In this document: piece by piece, positions 17,445 through 25,662 of the stretch
How positions within the stretch are numbered: the stretch's first letter is position 1
How the letters are laid out: each line of letters opens with the position of its first letter
Source of the DNA: Roseococcus sp. SDR
Lineage (GTDB): Bacteria > Pseudomonadota > Alphaproteobacteria > Acetobacterales > Acetobacteraceae
Direction of reading: 5' to 3'
Assembly: GCF_019083995.1 (NCBI RefSeq)
Contig: NZ_JAHRCU010000003.1
Coordinates: 186,001 to 250,000 of the forward strand
Length of the DNA: 64,000 nucleotides
Translations under genes and position numbers: made by a program
The notes under the pieces: generated by a model
Databases searched by the model: none
What the model was told of the DNA's origin: nothing
Seen by the model: the letters and a program-made list of their open reading frames with translations, nothing else

Positions 17445-19598
17445 ATGAACGACGGCAGCAGGATGGTTTGGCGGGTGGAGGGCATGGATTGCGCCTCCTG
17501 CGTCGCCAAGGTCACGACGGCGCTGGGCCATGTGCCCGGGATTGCCAATATCGAGGTGAACCTCATGGCGGAGCGCCTCTCCGCCACCGTGCCACCGGTC
17601 TCGGTGGCAGAGGTCGAGCGCCAAGTCCGTGGCCTGGGCTACACCATCACCGCCTTGCCGGCGACCGGCGCCGCACCCTCCCATGCGCATGGCGACCACG
17701 ACGACGACCCGGCCGATTTGGAAAAGCCCTGGTGGAACACCGGCAAGGCGCGGCTGGTCTGGCTGTTGGGCGCCCTGGTGGGCGGCGCCTATGCCTTGTC
17801 GCTGCTGCTCCCGGAACGCTTCACCTATCCGCTGTTCCTGGCCGCGACGTTGGTGGCGGTAATCCCCTTCGGCCGCCGCGCCGTGGCACTCGCCCGCGCC
17901 GGCAGCCCCTTCTCCATCGAAACGCTGATGGTCACCGCGGCGCTCGGCGCCACCATCATCGGCGCGGCCGAGGAAGCGGCCATCGTCGTGCTGCTGTTTG
18001 CGCTTGGCGAACTGCTGGAGAATGTGGCGGCCGGCCGTGCCCGGGCCGGCATCCGCGCACTGGCGTCCCTCATCCCGCGCGTCGCACTGCGCCTGCGCGG
18101 CGATGGCAGCACCGAAGAGGTCGCACCGGAGCGGCTGGCGGTAGACGATCTGGTCCTGGTCCGCCCCGGCGACCGCGTGCCCTGCGACGGTCTGATCGTT
18201 GAAGGCAACTCCTCCCTGGACGAAAGCCCGGTCACCGGTGAGAGCATCCCCGTGGCACGCGGCCCTGGCGATGCCGTGGTCGCGGGCTCCATCAACACCG
18301 ATGGCGCACTGCGCCTGCGCGTCACCCGCGCCGCCGCCGACAACACCATCGCCCGCATCATCCGCATGGTGGAGGATGCGACGGCCTCCCGCGCGCCCAC
18401 GCAGCGCTTCATCGAGCGCTTCTCGCGCTGGTGGACGCCGGGTGCCATGGTCGTCTCGCTCGCGGTCATCCTGCTCACGCCGTTTTTGTTCGGCTGGGAC
18501 TGGTCGACCAGCCTCTATCGCGGCCTCGCCGTGCTGCTGATCGCCTGCCCCTGCGCGCTGGTAATCTCGGTGCCGGCCGCCATGGCCTCGGGCCTTTCCG
18601 CGGGTGCCCGGCGCGGCCTGCTGGTCAAGGGCGGCGCGGCGCTGGAGGCGATCGGCGCCGCAAGGACGGTCGCCTTCGACAAGACCGGAACACTCACCGA
18701 AGGCCGGCCGCGCGTGACGGACGTGATTGCGGTACCGGGGCGGACGGCGGATGAGGTGATCAGCCTGGCTGCCGGCGTCGAGCAGGGCAGCGCCCATCCG
18801 CTCGCGAAGGCGATCCTGGTCGAGGCTGGGACCCGTGGCCTGGCCCTCCCGCCGGCCCGGGATGCCTCGGCCATTCCAGGCAAGGCCGTGGTGGCGATGC
18901 TGGGCGAGCGTCGCGTCGAGGTCGGCAGCCCGCGCCATGCCGCCGAGCGCGGCGTGGCGCTCGGCGATCTGGCAAGCACGCTGGAACGCCTGGAAGGCGA
19001 GGGCAAGACCGTCTCCGTGGCACTCATCGACGGCGCGCTCCTCGGCCTGATCGCGCTGCGCGACGAGCCACGGCCGGATGCCGCCGCCGGGATCGCGGCA
19101 CTGCGCGCCCAGGGCGTGAATGCGGTGATGCTGACCGGCGACAATGCCCGCACCGGTGCGGCCATTGCCGCCTCGCTGAGCATGAGCGTGAAGGCGGAGC
19201 TGCTGCCGGATGACAAGCTGCGCGAGATCGCTGCGCTGAAGGCCGCTGGGCCGGTGGTGATGGTGGGCGATGGCATCAACGATGCGCCGGCCCTGGCCGC
19301 CGCCTCGGTCGGCGTGGCTATGGGCGGCGGCACCGATGTGGCGCTGGAGACGGCCGACGCGGCGGTGCTGAAGGACCGCGTCACGGGTGTTTCAGAACTC
19401 GTCGGCCTCTCGCGTGCGACGATGACGAACGTCAAGCAGAATGTCGCCGTGGCCGTGGGTCTCAAGGCGGTATTCCTGGTGACGACCCTGTTCGGTATCA
19501 CCGGGCTGTGGCCGGCCATTCTCGCTGATACCGGCGCCACCGTGCTGGTGACGCTGAACGCGCTACGCCTGCTGGCCTGGAAGCCGCCCTCTGCCTGA
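17445..19598 (+). CDS. P1B-2 type Zn/Cd/Pb-exporting P-type ATPase
   Basis: A 717-residue inner-membrane pump. It has an N-terminal HMA domain with GMDCASC (Cys16, Cys19), a His/Asp-rich HAHGDHDDD linker, the CPC motif (368-370), DKTGT with phosphorylated Asp412, TGDN and VGDGINDAP. The last helix contains DTGATVLVTLNALRLL with Asp695, the feature that separates Zn/Cd/Pb exporters (ZntA/CadA/PbrA) from copper exporters. I start at ATG 17445 (GGAG 8 bases upstream) because ATG 17427 would be almost leaderless. A MerR-type promoter lies directly upstream and a DsbA-like gene overlaps the stop region. Confidence 0.9.
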   Translation: MNDGSRMVWRVEGMDCASCVAKVTTALGHVPGIANIEVNLMAERLSATVPPVSVAEVERQVRGLGYTITALPATGAAPSHAHGDHDDDPADLEKPWWNTGKARLVWLLGALVGGAYALSLLLPERFTYPLFLAATLVAVIPFGRRAVALARAGSPFSIETLMVTAALGATIIGAAEEAAIVVLLFALGELLENVAAGRARAGIRALASLIPRVALRLRGDGSTEEVAPERLAVDDLVLVRPGDRVPCDGLIVEGNSSLDESPVTGESIPVARGPGDAVVAGSINTDGALRLRVTRAAADNTIARIIRMVEDATASRAPTQRFIERFSRWWTPGAMVVSLAVILLTPFLFGWDWSTSLYRGLAVLLIACPCALVISVPAAMASGLSAGARRGLLVKGGAALEAIGAARTVAFDKTGTLTEGRPRVTDVIAVPGRTADEVISLAAGVEQGSAHPLAKAILVEAGTRGLALPPARDASAIPGKAVVAMLGERRVEVGSPRHAAERGVALGDLASTLERLEGEGKTVSVALIDGALLGLIALRDEPRPDAAAGIAALRAQGVNAVMLTGDNARTGAAIAASLSMSVKAELLPDDKLREIAALKAAGPVVMVGDGINDAPALAAASVGVAMGGGTDVALETADAAVLKDRVTGVSELVGLSRATMTNVKQNVAVAVGLKAVFLVTTLFGITGLWPAILADTGATVLVTLNALRLLAWKPPSA

Positions 19599-19612
19599 TG
19601 CCGGAGAAACCG

Positions 19613-20215
19613 ATGCCCAACCTCCCTCGCCGCGCCGTTGCGGCCCTCGCCTTCACCCCCTTCGCTGCAGCCATGGCGCAGACGCCGCCTGGCGAACGCG
19701 TCATTGGCCGCGCCGACGCGCCGGTCACGGTGATCGAGTTTCACTCCCTCACCTGCGGCAACTGCGCGCGCTTCCACAACGACATCTTCCCGCGCATCAA
19801 GGCGGAATTCGTGGACACCGGCCTGGTCCGGTTCGTGCTGCGGGACTTTCCACTGGACCGCGTAGCCCTCGAAGCGGCGGTGATGGTGCATTGCGCCGGG
19901 CCGGAACGGTTCGAACCCCTCATCACGCTCGTCTATGCAAAGAAGGAGGCATGGGCGCATTCGCCCGACCCGCGCGCCGCCCTCCGCCGATACGCGGGTC
20001 TCGCGGGCCTCAGCGCTTCGGCGCTCGAAGCCTGCTGGTCCGATCCCGCCTTCGCGCGCGCCGTGGTCCAGATGCGCCTCGAGGCCGAGCGCGACCACGG
20101 GGTAAACGCCACGCCCTCCTTCCTCATCGCCGGGCGGCTGCATCGCGGCATCCTCACCTTCGACCAGTTCGCGGCCCTGGTCCGTCCACTTCTGCCGGCA
20201 CGGAGACCGTCGTGA
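19613..20215 (+). CDS. Periplasmic DsbA-family thiol oxidoreductase
   Basis: A 200-residue thioredoxin-fold protein with a signal peptide (MPNLPRRAVAALAF..., cut after AMA, about residue 22). The active site is Cys48-Gly-Asn-Cys51 and the cis-Pro loop is NATPSF with Pro168. It is in the DsbA/DsbG-like group with a helical insert. ATG 19613 is preferred because GGAG lies just upstream; ATG 19598 overlaps the ATPase stop codon. With Sco and CcdA downstream it forms a thiol/metal relay set, likely keeping cysteines of exported proteins in the right redox state under metal stress. Confidence 0.85.
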   Translation: MPNLPRRAVAALAFTPFAAAMAQTPPGERVIGRADAPVTVIEFHSLTCGNCARFHNDIFPRIKAEFVDTGLVRFVLRDFPLDRVALEAAVMVHCAGPERFEPLITLVYAKKEAWAHSPDPRAALRRYAGLAGLSASALEACWSDPAFARAVVQMRLEAERDHGVNATPSFLIAGRLHRGILTFDQFAALVRPLLPARRPS

Positions 20216-20844
20216 CCATTCTCCGCCTGCTCCGCTACGGCGCCTGGGCGGCCGTCGCCGCCTTGGCGTTTGTCACGGTCGCGGTCGGCAGCGGCTGGTT
20301 CGTGGTGGACGGGCCTGGTGCGCGACGCGTCATCGCCACCGGCCCTGCCTCGCTGCCGATCGGCGGCCCCTTCACGCTGACCGACCAGCGCGGCCGCGCC
20401 GTGACCGAGCGCGACTTCCGCGGCCGGCCGATGGCCGTCTTCTTCGGCTTCACCCATTGCCCCGATATTTGCCCGACCACGCTGGGTGAATTCGCCGCCT
20501 ACATGGAGGCGCTCGGCCCCGATGCGGATCGGCTGCACTGGCTCTTCATCACGGTCGATTCCGAACGCGACACGCCGGAGCACCTGGCGCGCTACATGGA
20601 GCTCTTCGACCCGCGCGTCGTGGCGCTGACCGGCACCGAGGCCCAGGTGGCTCAAGCCGCGCGCAACTTCCGCGTGACCTATCGCCGCGTGCCGCTGGAT
20701 GGCGGCGGCTACACCATCGACCACAGCGCCAGCACCTTCCTGCTCGATGCGCAGGGCCGCTTCGCCGGCACCATCGACTTCAAGGAGCCCGACCACATCG
20801 CCATCGAAAAGCTGCGCCTGCTGCTGCGCCGCCCCGCGACGTGA
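20212..20844 (+). CDS. SCO1/SenC-type copper/thiol protein
   Basis: A 210-residue membrane-anchored protein starting at GTG 20212, overlapping the DsbA stop codon. One N-terminal helix (about 10-30) anchors a thioredoxin-like domain with FTHCPDICPTT (Cys83, Cys87) and the distal His171 in DHSAST, the three copper ligands of the SCO family. SCO proteins deliver copper to cytochrome oxidase CuA or act as thiol reductases. The location in a metal operon suggests a copper-handling or redox role here. It overlaps the next gene. Confidence 0.88.
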   Translation: MTILRLLRYGAWAAVAALAFVTVAVGSGWFVVDGPGARRVIATGPASLPIGGPFTLTDQRGRAVTERDFRGRPMAVFFGFTHCPDICPTTLGEFAAYMEALGPDADRLHWLFITVDSERDTPEHLARYMELFDPRVVALTGTEAQVAQAARNFRVTYRRVPLDGGGYTIDHSASTFLLDAQGRFAGTIDFKEPDHIAIEKLRLLLRRPAT

Positions 20845-21563
20845 TGCTGGAACTCTCGGCCTTCGGCCTGCTGGTGGCCTTCGCCGGCGGCATGGTGTCC
20901 TTCCTCTCGCCCTGCGTGCTGCCGCTGGTGCCAGGCTACGTCGCCTGGGTGGCCGGCACCGATCTCGCGACCGCGCGCGCGGAGCGTTGGCGGGCGCTCA
21001 GGCTCTCGCTGTTCTTCGTGGCGGGCTTCGGCATGGTCTTCGTGTTGCTGGGCCTGGGCGCCACCGCGCTGGGCGGGGCGCTGCGCCGCTGGTCCTACGA
21101 GCTCACCATCGCCTCGGGCCTGCTCATCATGCTGATGGGCGTGGTGCAGATGGGCCTCCTGCGCGTCGCACCCCTGATGCGCGAGCTGCGCTTCACGCCG
21201 CCCTCCGCTGGCGGCGGCCCCGCGTCGGCGACCTTGATCGGCGTGGCATTTGGTTTCGGTTGGACGCCCTGTATCGGCCCGGTCCTGGCCGGCGTCCTGG
21301 CGGCGGCGGCGCTGACGCCGGGCGCAGGCGTGGGGCTGCTCGCGGCCTATGCGCTGGGCCTGGGTGTGCCCTTCCTGCTGGCGGCCTTCTATCTGCCGGC
21401 GGCCATGACGCGCCTGCGGGCTTTGGGTCGGTTGGGGCGGGCGCTGCAACTCGGCTCGGGCGCGCTGATGGTGCTGTTCGGCCTCGCCATCGCCACGGGG
21501 GAACTGACGCGCCTGGCCATCTGGTTCATGAAGACCTTCCCCTGGCTCGCGAGACTTGGATGA
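20844..21563 (+). CDS. CcdA-type thiol-disulfide membrane transporter
   Basis: A 239-residue protein with six predicted membrane helices. The two membrane Cys motifs of CcdA/DsbD-beta are present: SFLSPCVLPLVPGY in helix 1 and FGWTPCIGPVLAG in helix 4. It moves reducing equivalents from cytoplasmic thioredoxin to periplasmic partners such as the DsbA-like and SCO proteins encoded upstream. The ATG at 20844 shares its A with the previous TGA. GTG 20841 is an alternative start. Confidence 0.88.
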   Translation: MLELSAFGLLVAFAGGMVSFLSPCVLPLVPGYVAWVAGTDLATARAERWRALRLSLFFVAGFGMVFVLLGLGATALGGALRRWSYELTIASGLLIMLMGVVQMGLLRVAPLMRELRFTPPSAGGGPASATLIGVAFGFGWTPCIGPVLAGVLAAAALTPGAGVGLLAAYALGLGVPFLLAAFYLPAAMTRLRALGRLGRALQLGSGALMVLFGLAIATGELTRLAIWFMKTFPWLARLG

Positions 21564-22045
21564 CCACACGACGCAACCGCCTGCTCCTCGCCGCCGCCGC
21601 CGCGCTGTTGGCCTTCCTGACCGACCAGGCCACCAAGCTCTGGGCGCTCGATGCGCTCTGGCCGCCTTACCAGGTGGTGGTGGAGGTGCTGCCGGTGTGG
21701 AACCTGCGCCTGGGCTTCAACACCGGCGTCACCTTCGGCATGTTCCGCGACAGCGCGGCCGAGGCGGTGTGGCTGCTGGTGCTGATCAAGCTCGGTGTCG
21801 TCGCCTTTCTACTGTGGTGGCTCTGGCGCGGCGAGACGCGCGTGGAGGCGCTCGCGCTCGGCCTTATTGTGGGCGGCGCCATGGGCAATGTGCTGGACCG
21901 CGTGCGGATCGGCGCCGTGGTGGACTTCCTGGATTGGCACTACGCCGGATGGCACTGGCCCACCTTCAACATGGCGGATGTGGCGATCGTGTGCGGCGTT
22001 GCACTGTTGCTCTTTGCCAGCATGCGTCCGCCACGCGCAGCATAG
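21560..22045 (+). CDS. lspA: Signal peptidase II
   Basis: A 161-residue aspartyl protease of the inner membrane that cleaves prolipoprotein signal peptides. Conserved parts are TDQATK (residues 21-26), GFNTGVTFG, GGAMGNVLDR with Asp113 and FNMADVAI with Asp140, the catalytic pair. Four membrane helices are visible. It starts in an ATGA overlap with ccdA. A P-type ATPase followed by an LspA homologue recalls the PbrA/PbrC pair of lead-resistance operons, so this copy is probably resistance-dedicated rather than the housekeeping gene. Confidence 0.88.
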   Translation: MTTRRNRLLLAAAAALLAFLTDQATKLWALDALWPPYQVVVEVLPVWNLRLGFNTGVTFGMFRDSAAEAVWLLVLIKLGVVAFLLWWLWRGETRVEALALGLIVGGAMGNVLDRVRIGAVVDFLDWHYAGWHWPTFNMADVAIVCGVALLLFASMRPPRAA

Positions 22046-22112
22046 CCAGTCCTCTAACCACCCCTCAGAAAGAACAGCTTGCCGATATTGCTCCATTGCA
22101 CTACCGCATTGG

Positions 22113-23501
22113 ATGCAAAGAAAAAATATCCATCACGTCCACGCAAGTCTTCATCTGAAGACCTATGCATACCTCGTCTTCCTGCTCGGCGTTCTCGGTG
22201 TCGGCAAGGCCTCGGCTCAATCATCTGACGCCATCTTTCCACGCCTGGCCGAAACCCAGGCGCAGCTGGAGGCGGAAGGCTGGCTGCTGCGCGGCCAATC
22301 CACCTTCGTGCAGAACTTCTACCCGACGTTCCGCGCGCCCTATGAAGGCGGCAACAGCCTCAACCAAGGGCCGCGCGGCCGAAACACCTTCTCGGCCGAT
22401 GTGGTGCTGGGGCGGCGCCTCTGGACCGGGGCCGAGGTGGTGTTCAACCCCATCGTCACCCGCGGCCATGGGCTTTCTGGCACGCGCGGCTTCGCGGCCT
22501 TCCCGAATGGCGAGGCCTTCCGCGTCGGCACGGATGGCCCCATGGCCACCGTGGCACGGCTGTTCCTGCGGCAGACCATCGGCCTCTCCTCCGACATGGC
22601 GGCGCCGGATGACGACCCGCTGCGTTTCCGGGCACCCCCGCCGCGCGAGCGCATCACGCTCACCGTCGGCAAGTTCTCGATCTTCGACATCTTCGACGAC
22701 AACCGATACGCGCATGATCCGCGCACGCAATTCCTGAACTGGGCCTTCGTCGGCGCCGGCGCCTTCGATTTCGCGAATGACGCCAAGGGCTACACGCTCG
22801 GTGCGGCCGCGGAATGGGAGAACGGCCATTGGGGCCTGCGGGCCGGTGCCTTCCAGGTGGCGCGGCGGGTGAATTCCCTCTCGATGGACCCGCAGCCGCT
22901 GCGCGGGCACCAGTTCCTCGTTCAGGGCGACCGTTTCTTCGAGGTGAATGGCCGTCCGGGTGCGGTGCGCCTGGTCGCCGGGCTCTCGCGCAGCCGGGCG
23001 CAGACCTACAACGCCCTGCTGAGCGGCGACATCGAGGCGACCGATGAATCCCCCACCGGCCGCTACACCACGAAGCACATGCTGATCCTGAACATGGAGC
23101 AGGAGGTGACCGATGATCTCGGCCTCTTCGCGCGGCTGTCCTGGAATGACGGCCGCACCCAGCAATGGATGTTCACGCAGATGGACTGGGCGATCTCGGC
23201 CGGGGCCTCGCTGGCCGGCACGAGATGGGCGCGGCCACAGGACAGGGTGGGGCTGGCCGCGAATATCGGCGGACTGGCAAGCGGCCAGCGTCGGTTCCTG
23301 GCGGCGGGTGGCCTGGGCTTCATCATCGGCGACGGCCGGCTCAACTACCGGCCGGAGACGACCACGGAACTGTACTACGACATGCGGGCGGCGCCCGGCA
23401 GCAACATCACCGCCAACATCCAGCTCATCGCCAATCCCGGCCACAACGCCGATCGTGGGCCCGTTGTGGTGATGGGGCTTCGCCTGCGCACGGCGTTCTG
23501 A
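22113..23501 (+). CDS. OprB-like outer-membrane porin
   Basis: A 462-residue protein with an N-terminal export signal ending KASAQ and a beta-barrel pattern to a C-terminal phenylalanine (LRLRTAF). It contains LTVGKFSIFDIFDDNRYAHD and WENGHWGLRAGAFQV, seen in carbohydrate-selective OprB-family porins. The ATG at 22113 is weakly supported because no clear ribosome site precedes it. It is the last gene of the + operon. A porin in a metal-export set might alter outer-membrane metal permeability. Confidence 0.75.
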   Translation: MQRKNIHHVHASLHLKTYAYLVFLLGVLGVGKASAQSSDAIFPRLAETQAQLEAEGWLLRGQSTFVQNFYPTFRAPYEGGNSLNQGPRGRNTFSADVVLGRRLWTGAEVVFNPIVTRGHGLSGTRGFAAFPNGEAFRVGTDGPMATVARLFLRQTIGLSSDMAAPDDDPLRFRAPPPRERITLTVGKFSIFDIFDDNRYAHDPRTQFLNWAFVGAGAFDFANDAKGYTLGAAAEWENGHWGLRAGAFQVARRVNSLSMDPQPLRGHQFLVQGDRFFEVNGRPGAVRLVAGLSRSRAQTYNALLSGDIEATDESPTGRYTTKHMLILNMEQEVTDDLGLFARLSWNDGRTQQWMFTQMDWAISAGASLAGTRWARPQDRVGLAANIGGLASGQRRFLAAGGLGFIIGDGRLNYRPETTTELYYDMRAAPGSNITANIQLIANPGHNADRGPVVVMGLRLRTAF

Positions 23502-23516
23502 GGATGGCCGCCTGGA

Positions 23517-23651
23517 GGCCACACTTATCGCAGCCACAGGGGCGATGCCCGCATAAGCCACCATCTGAAGAGCGAATGCTGTGCCAAGCAGGGCCGAAAG
23601 CTGCGCCACGAATAGATTCCGGTACGTCCGATTGACCAGCGGCCCAAGCAT
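23517..23651 (-). pseudogene. Remnant of an MFS transporter N-terminus
   Basis: On the minus strand the frame begins MLGPLVNRTYRNLFVAQLSA, then LLGTAFALQMVAYAGIAPVA, and afterwards continues as noise into the antisense of the porin gene. This resembles the first helices of major-facilitator exporters, with helix 1 and the loop apparently fused to helix 2 by an internal deletion. No further MFS sequence follows. I read it as a decayed gene end. Confidence 0.45.
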
Positions 23652-23695
23652 GCGCCCCTCTTAATCGGTCAGGGCATGGCACCCTCGTCGTGGGC

Positions 23696-24163
23696 TCAGG
23701 CCGGTGCAGCACCACGCATGCGCAGTAGGGCGAACTGCGTGCCGTCAGGGCGCCAGGCGATGACGTCATAGGGCTCGGCCTCGCGTCCCGGCACTTCCAT
23801 TCCCGGCGTTCCGACCGGCATAGCGGGGACCGCCACGCCGGCAATCCGGGCGGGGCCTTCGCGAAGTGCTGCCCGGATGGCGAAGGCCGGCACGTGACCC
23901 TCCAGCGCTATGCCAGCGATGCGTCCGGCATGGCAGGACAGTAGCTCCGCCGGCGTCCCCAGCATGCGCCGAAAGGGCGCGACGCTGGGCACCACCCGGT
24001 CCGTCACCGCAAAGCCTTCGGCCCTGAGATGCTCGACCCAGCCGCCGCAGCAGCCGCATTGCGGGTCACGCCAGACCTCCGCCGTCAGGCGCTGCGCCGA
24101 AGCCGGTGCGGCGGCAGCCGCCATTAGCAACGTACGGCGGGCGACCGTCGCGGCGCGTCTCAT
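23696..24163 (-). CDS. DUF411 periplasmic metal-binding protein (CopG-like)
   Basis: A 155-residue protein with a signal peptide ([15 protein letters not shown]). The DUF411 signatures are present: [35 protein letters not shown] and [12 protein letters not shown]. Members bind copper or silver through the CGCC cluster and lie in copper/silver resistance loci. The start overlaps the stop codon of the DUF305 gene (24160-24163), so the two are co-translated. It ends about 200 bp from the convergent porin gene. Confidence 0.85.
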   Translation of the reverse strand: MRRAATVARRTLLMAAAAAPASAQRLTAEVWRDPQCGCCGGWVEHLRAEGFAVTDRVVPSVAPFRRMLGTPAELLSCHAGRIAGIALEGHVPAFAIRAALREGPARIAGVAVPAMPVGTPGMEVPGREAEPYDVIAWRPDGTQFALLRMRGAAPA

Positions 24164-24546
24164 CGAGCGGGCAGGCGCTGCAGGATGGCCCGCATCTGCG
24201 CGATCTCCCGCTCCTGATCGCGGATAATGGACTCCGCCAGGGCGCGCACCTCGGGATCACGCCCATGTTCGAGAACGACGCGCGCCATGTCGATGGCGCC
24301 CTGGTGATGCGGAATCATGCCGGCGGCAAAGTCACGGTCGGCATTGCCGCTGTAGGTCATCATCATGCCATCATGCATGCGATTCATGACCGCGATGTAG
24401 GCCCGTGTGGCGGGCGTTGCGTCGGCGGGCGCCTGCATCATCGACATGCCCGGCATCCCAGCATGTCCGGCATGCGGAGCCATTTGAGCCATGGCCAAGC
24501 CACCAATGGCCAGGGTTGCCGCGGCCACGATCAAGATGCGCTTCAT
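24160..24546 (-). CDS. DUF305 periplasmic copper-associated protein
   Basis: A 128-residue protein with a signal peptide ([16 protein letters not shown]..., cut near AMA). A Met/His-rich segment ([13 protein letters not shown]) follows, then the DUF305 helical core [20 protein letters not shown] and [18 protein letters not shown]305 proteins are ferritin-like periplasmic proteins common in copper-resistance clusters. The ATG ending at 24546 is fixed by GGAGG 8-9 bases upstream. It lies between the Cys-rich protein gene and the DUF411 gene. Confidence 0.85.
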   Translation of the reverse strand: MKRILIVAAATLAIGGLAMAQMAPHAGHAGMPGMSMMQAPADATPATRAYIAVMNRMHDGMMMTYSGNADRDFAAGMIPHHQGAIDMARVVLEHGRDPEVRALAESIIRDQEREIAQMRAILQRLPAR

Positions 24547-24652
24547 TGTTCTGTCCTCCAAGGGTGCAAGAGGCTTGCCACAGCCCCTGTATCGGCAGGT
24601 TTCCGTAGGATGACAAATCATGTCAGGCGGCCGCCGAAGCGCCCGCTCGTAC

Positions 24653-24985
24653 TCAGGCTGCCATGCGGGAGCAGGACTCGGCGCAGGCTTTGCATGCCTC
24701 GGCGCAAGTCAGGTCCATGGCATCGCCATCGGCCACGGCGCGACAGCTCGCCTCACAGGCGCGGCAGATCTCGGCGCATTCCTTGCACAGATGATGTGCA
24801 TGATCTGAACCGCGCAGCATGAAGTCGGCGCAGGTCAGGCAAATCTGCGCGCAATCCATCATGATGCGGATATGCGCAGCATCGGCATGCTTGCCGCCGT
24901 GCTCCAGGCAATGCGCGATGGTCGCCACGCAGGTTGCGTGGCAGTCGAGGCAAATCTTCGCTTCAGCCTGCATGTCATGATGCAT
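24653..24985 (-). CDS. Four-helix-bundle copper-binding protein (Csp-like)
   Basis: A 110-residue protein with 16 cysteines in helical spacing ([43 protein letters not shown]) and several His, the DUF326/Csp type that stores Cu(I) in the core of a helical bundle. No signal peptide is seen, so a cytosolic (Csp3-like) store is likely. The ATG ending at 24985 follows GGGAGA. It is divergently placed from the secreted protein at 25236, with repeats in the shared upstream region. Confidence 0.85.
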   Translation of the reverse strand: MHHDMQAEAKICLDCHATCVATIAHCLEHGGKHADAAHIRIMMDCAQICLTCADFMLRGSDHAHHLCKECAEICRACEASCRAVADGDAMDLTCAEACKACAESCSRMAA

Positions 24986-25068
24986 CGTTCGTCTCCCGTG
25001 GGGTGAGTTTGAAGGTGGGCACCCAGTGGGAAGAACGGCGTCACTCCGCGGACGTTGCGGTTTACAAT

Positions 25069-25156
25069 TTGACAAAGTATGTCGGCCCATACTTGCGGAC
25101 TTGGCCGAGACCGGCGCGGTCATTATTTCATAACAGTTCTGTCATACTTTGTTATG
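25069..25156. promoter_or_regulatory. Divergent regulatory region with repeated AAAGTATG and CATAACA sites
   Basis: This AT-richer stretch lies between divergent genes (24985 and 25236). It has TTGACA (25069-25074), AAAGTATG (25074-25081), its inverted partner CATACTTG (25088-25095) and CATACTTT (25143-25150). It also has the perfect inverted repeat CATAACA (25129-25135) / TGTTATG (25150-25156). A regulator, possibly the OmpR-type protein encoded at 27597-28349, probably binds here. Confidence 0.5.
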
Positions 25157-25235
25157 CTGCTGACGCCATGTGTCAGCGGTTTCTGGGCATACCCACTGCA
25201 CGGCAATTTGCCGGACAGAAGAGGAAAACCAGACC

Positions 25236-25559
25236 ATGTTCCGCAGCTTGATCATCGCGGCCACGCTCGTCTCCGGGGCCGCCCTGGCCCAGCCTCACCC
25301 CGATGTCCGCTCGATCCCCGGCGGCGTGCAAGGCAACGCACCCGCCCATGTGGATGGTGTGGACGGAGATGGCAATCCGATCATCCATCGCCCCGAGGTT
25401 CCCGCCAACCGGGCCGTGACGGCCGGCCCCGGCCGCCTCGAAGGCGGCGCCGAGGACAACAGCGTGACCCGCACGGGCCCCGGCCGCGGCACGATGGGCG
25501 GCGACCGCGCGGCCATCGTCACTGGCAACGAGGAAGGCCGGCCCGTCATCGCACGCTGA
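25236..25559 (+). CDS. Small secreted protein, unknown
   Basis: A 107-residue protein with a clear signal peptide (MFRSLIIAATLVSGAALAQ). The mature part is Gly/Pro/Asp-rich and looks disordered (HVDGVDGDGNPIIHRPEVP, GPGRLEGGAEDN). I recognise no family. GAGGAAA lies upstream of the ATG. Expression is probably controlled from the divergent regulatory region. A strong hairpin follows the gene at 25572-25597. Confidence 0.6.
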   Translation: MFRSLIIAATLVSGAALAQPHPDVRSIPGGVQGNAPAHVDGVDGDGNPIIHRPEVPANRAVTAGPGRLEGGAEDNSVTRTGPGRGTMGGDRAAIVTGNEEGRPVIAR

Positions 25560-25571
25560 GCCGATCGTCTC

Positions 25572-25597
25572 CCACGGCAGGCATCGGCCTGCCGTGG
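25572..25597 (+). terminator. Hairpin between two secreted-protein genes
   Basis: CCACGGCAGGC pairs perfectly with GCCTGCCGTGG (11 bp, loop ATCG), 12 bases after the stop codon at 25559. There is no T run, so it may be a weak terminator or a stability element for the upstream transcript. Confidence 0.5.
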
Positions 25598-25662
25598 CGG
25601 GAGCGGCGAAGCAGCAGGCCGCGTCCCACCATCACGCTGCACATCCACCATGGGAGAGTTCA

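Noticed and set aside
18515-20143. Minus-strand open frame over the ATPase and DsbA-like genes
   Set aside because: Repetitive Ser/Arg/Ala composition and complete overlap with well-identified genes.
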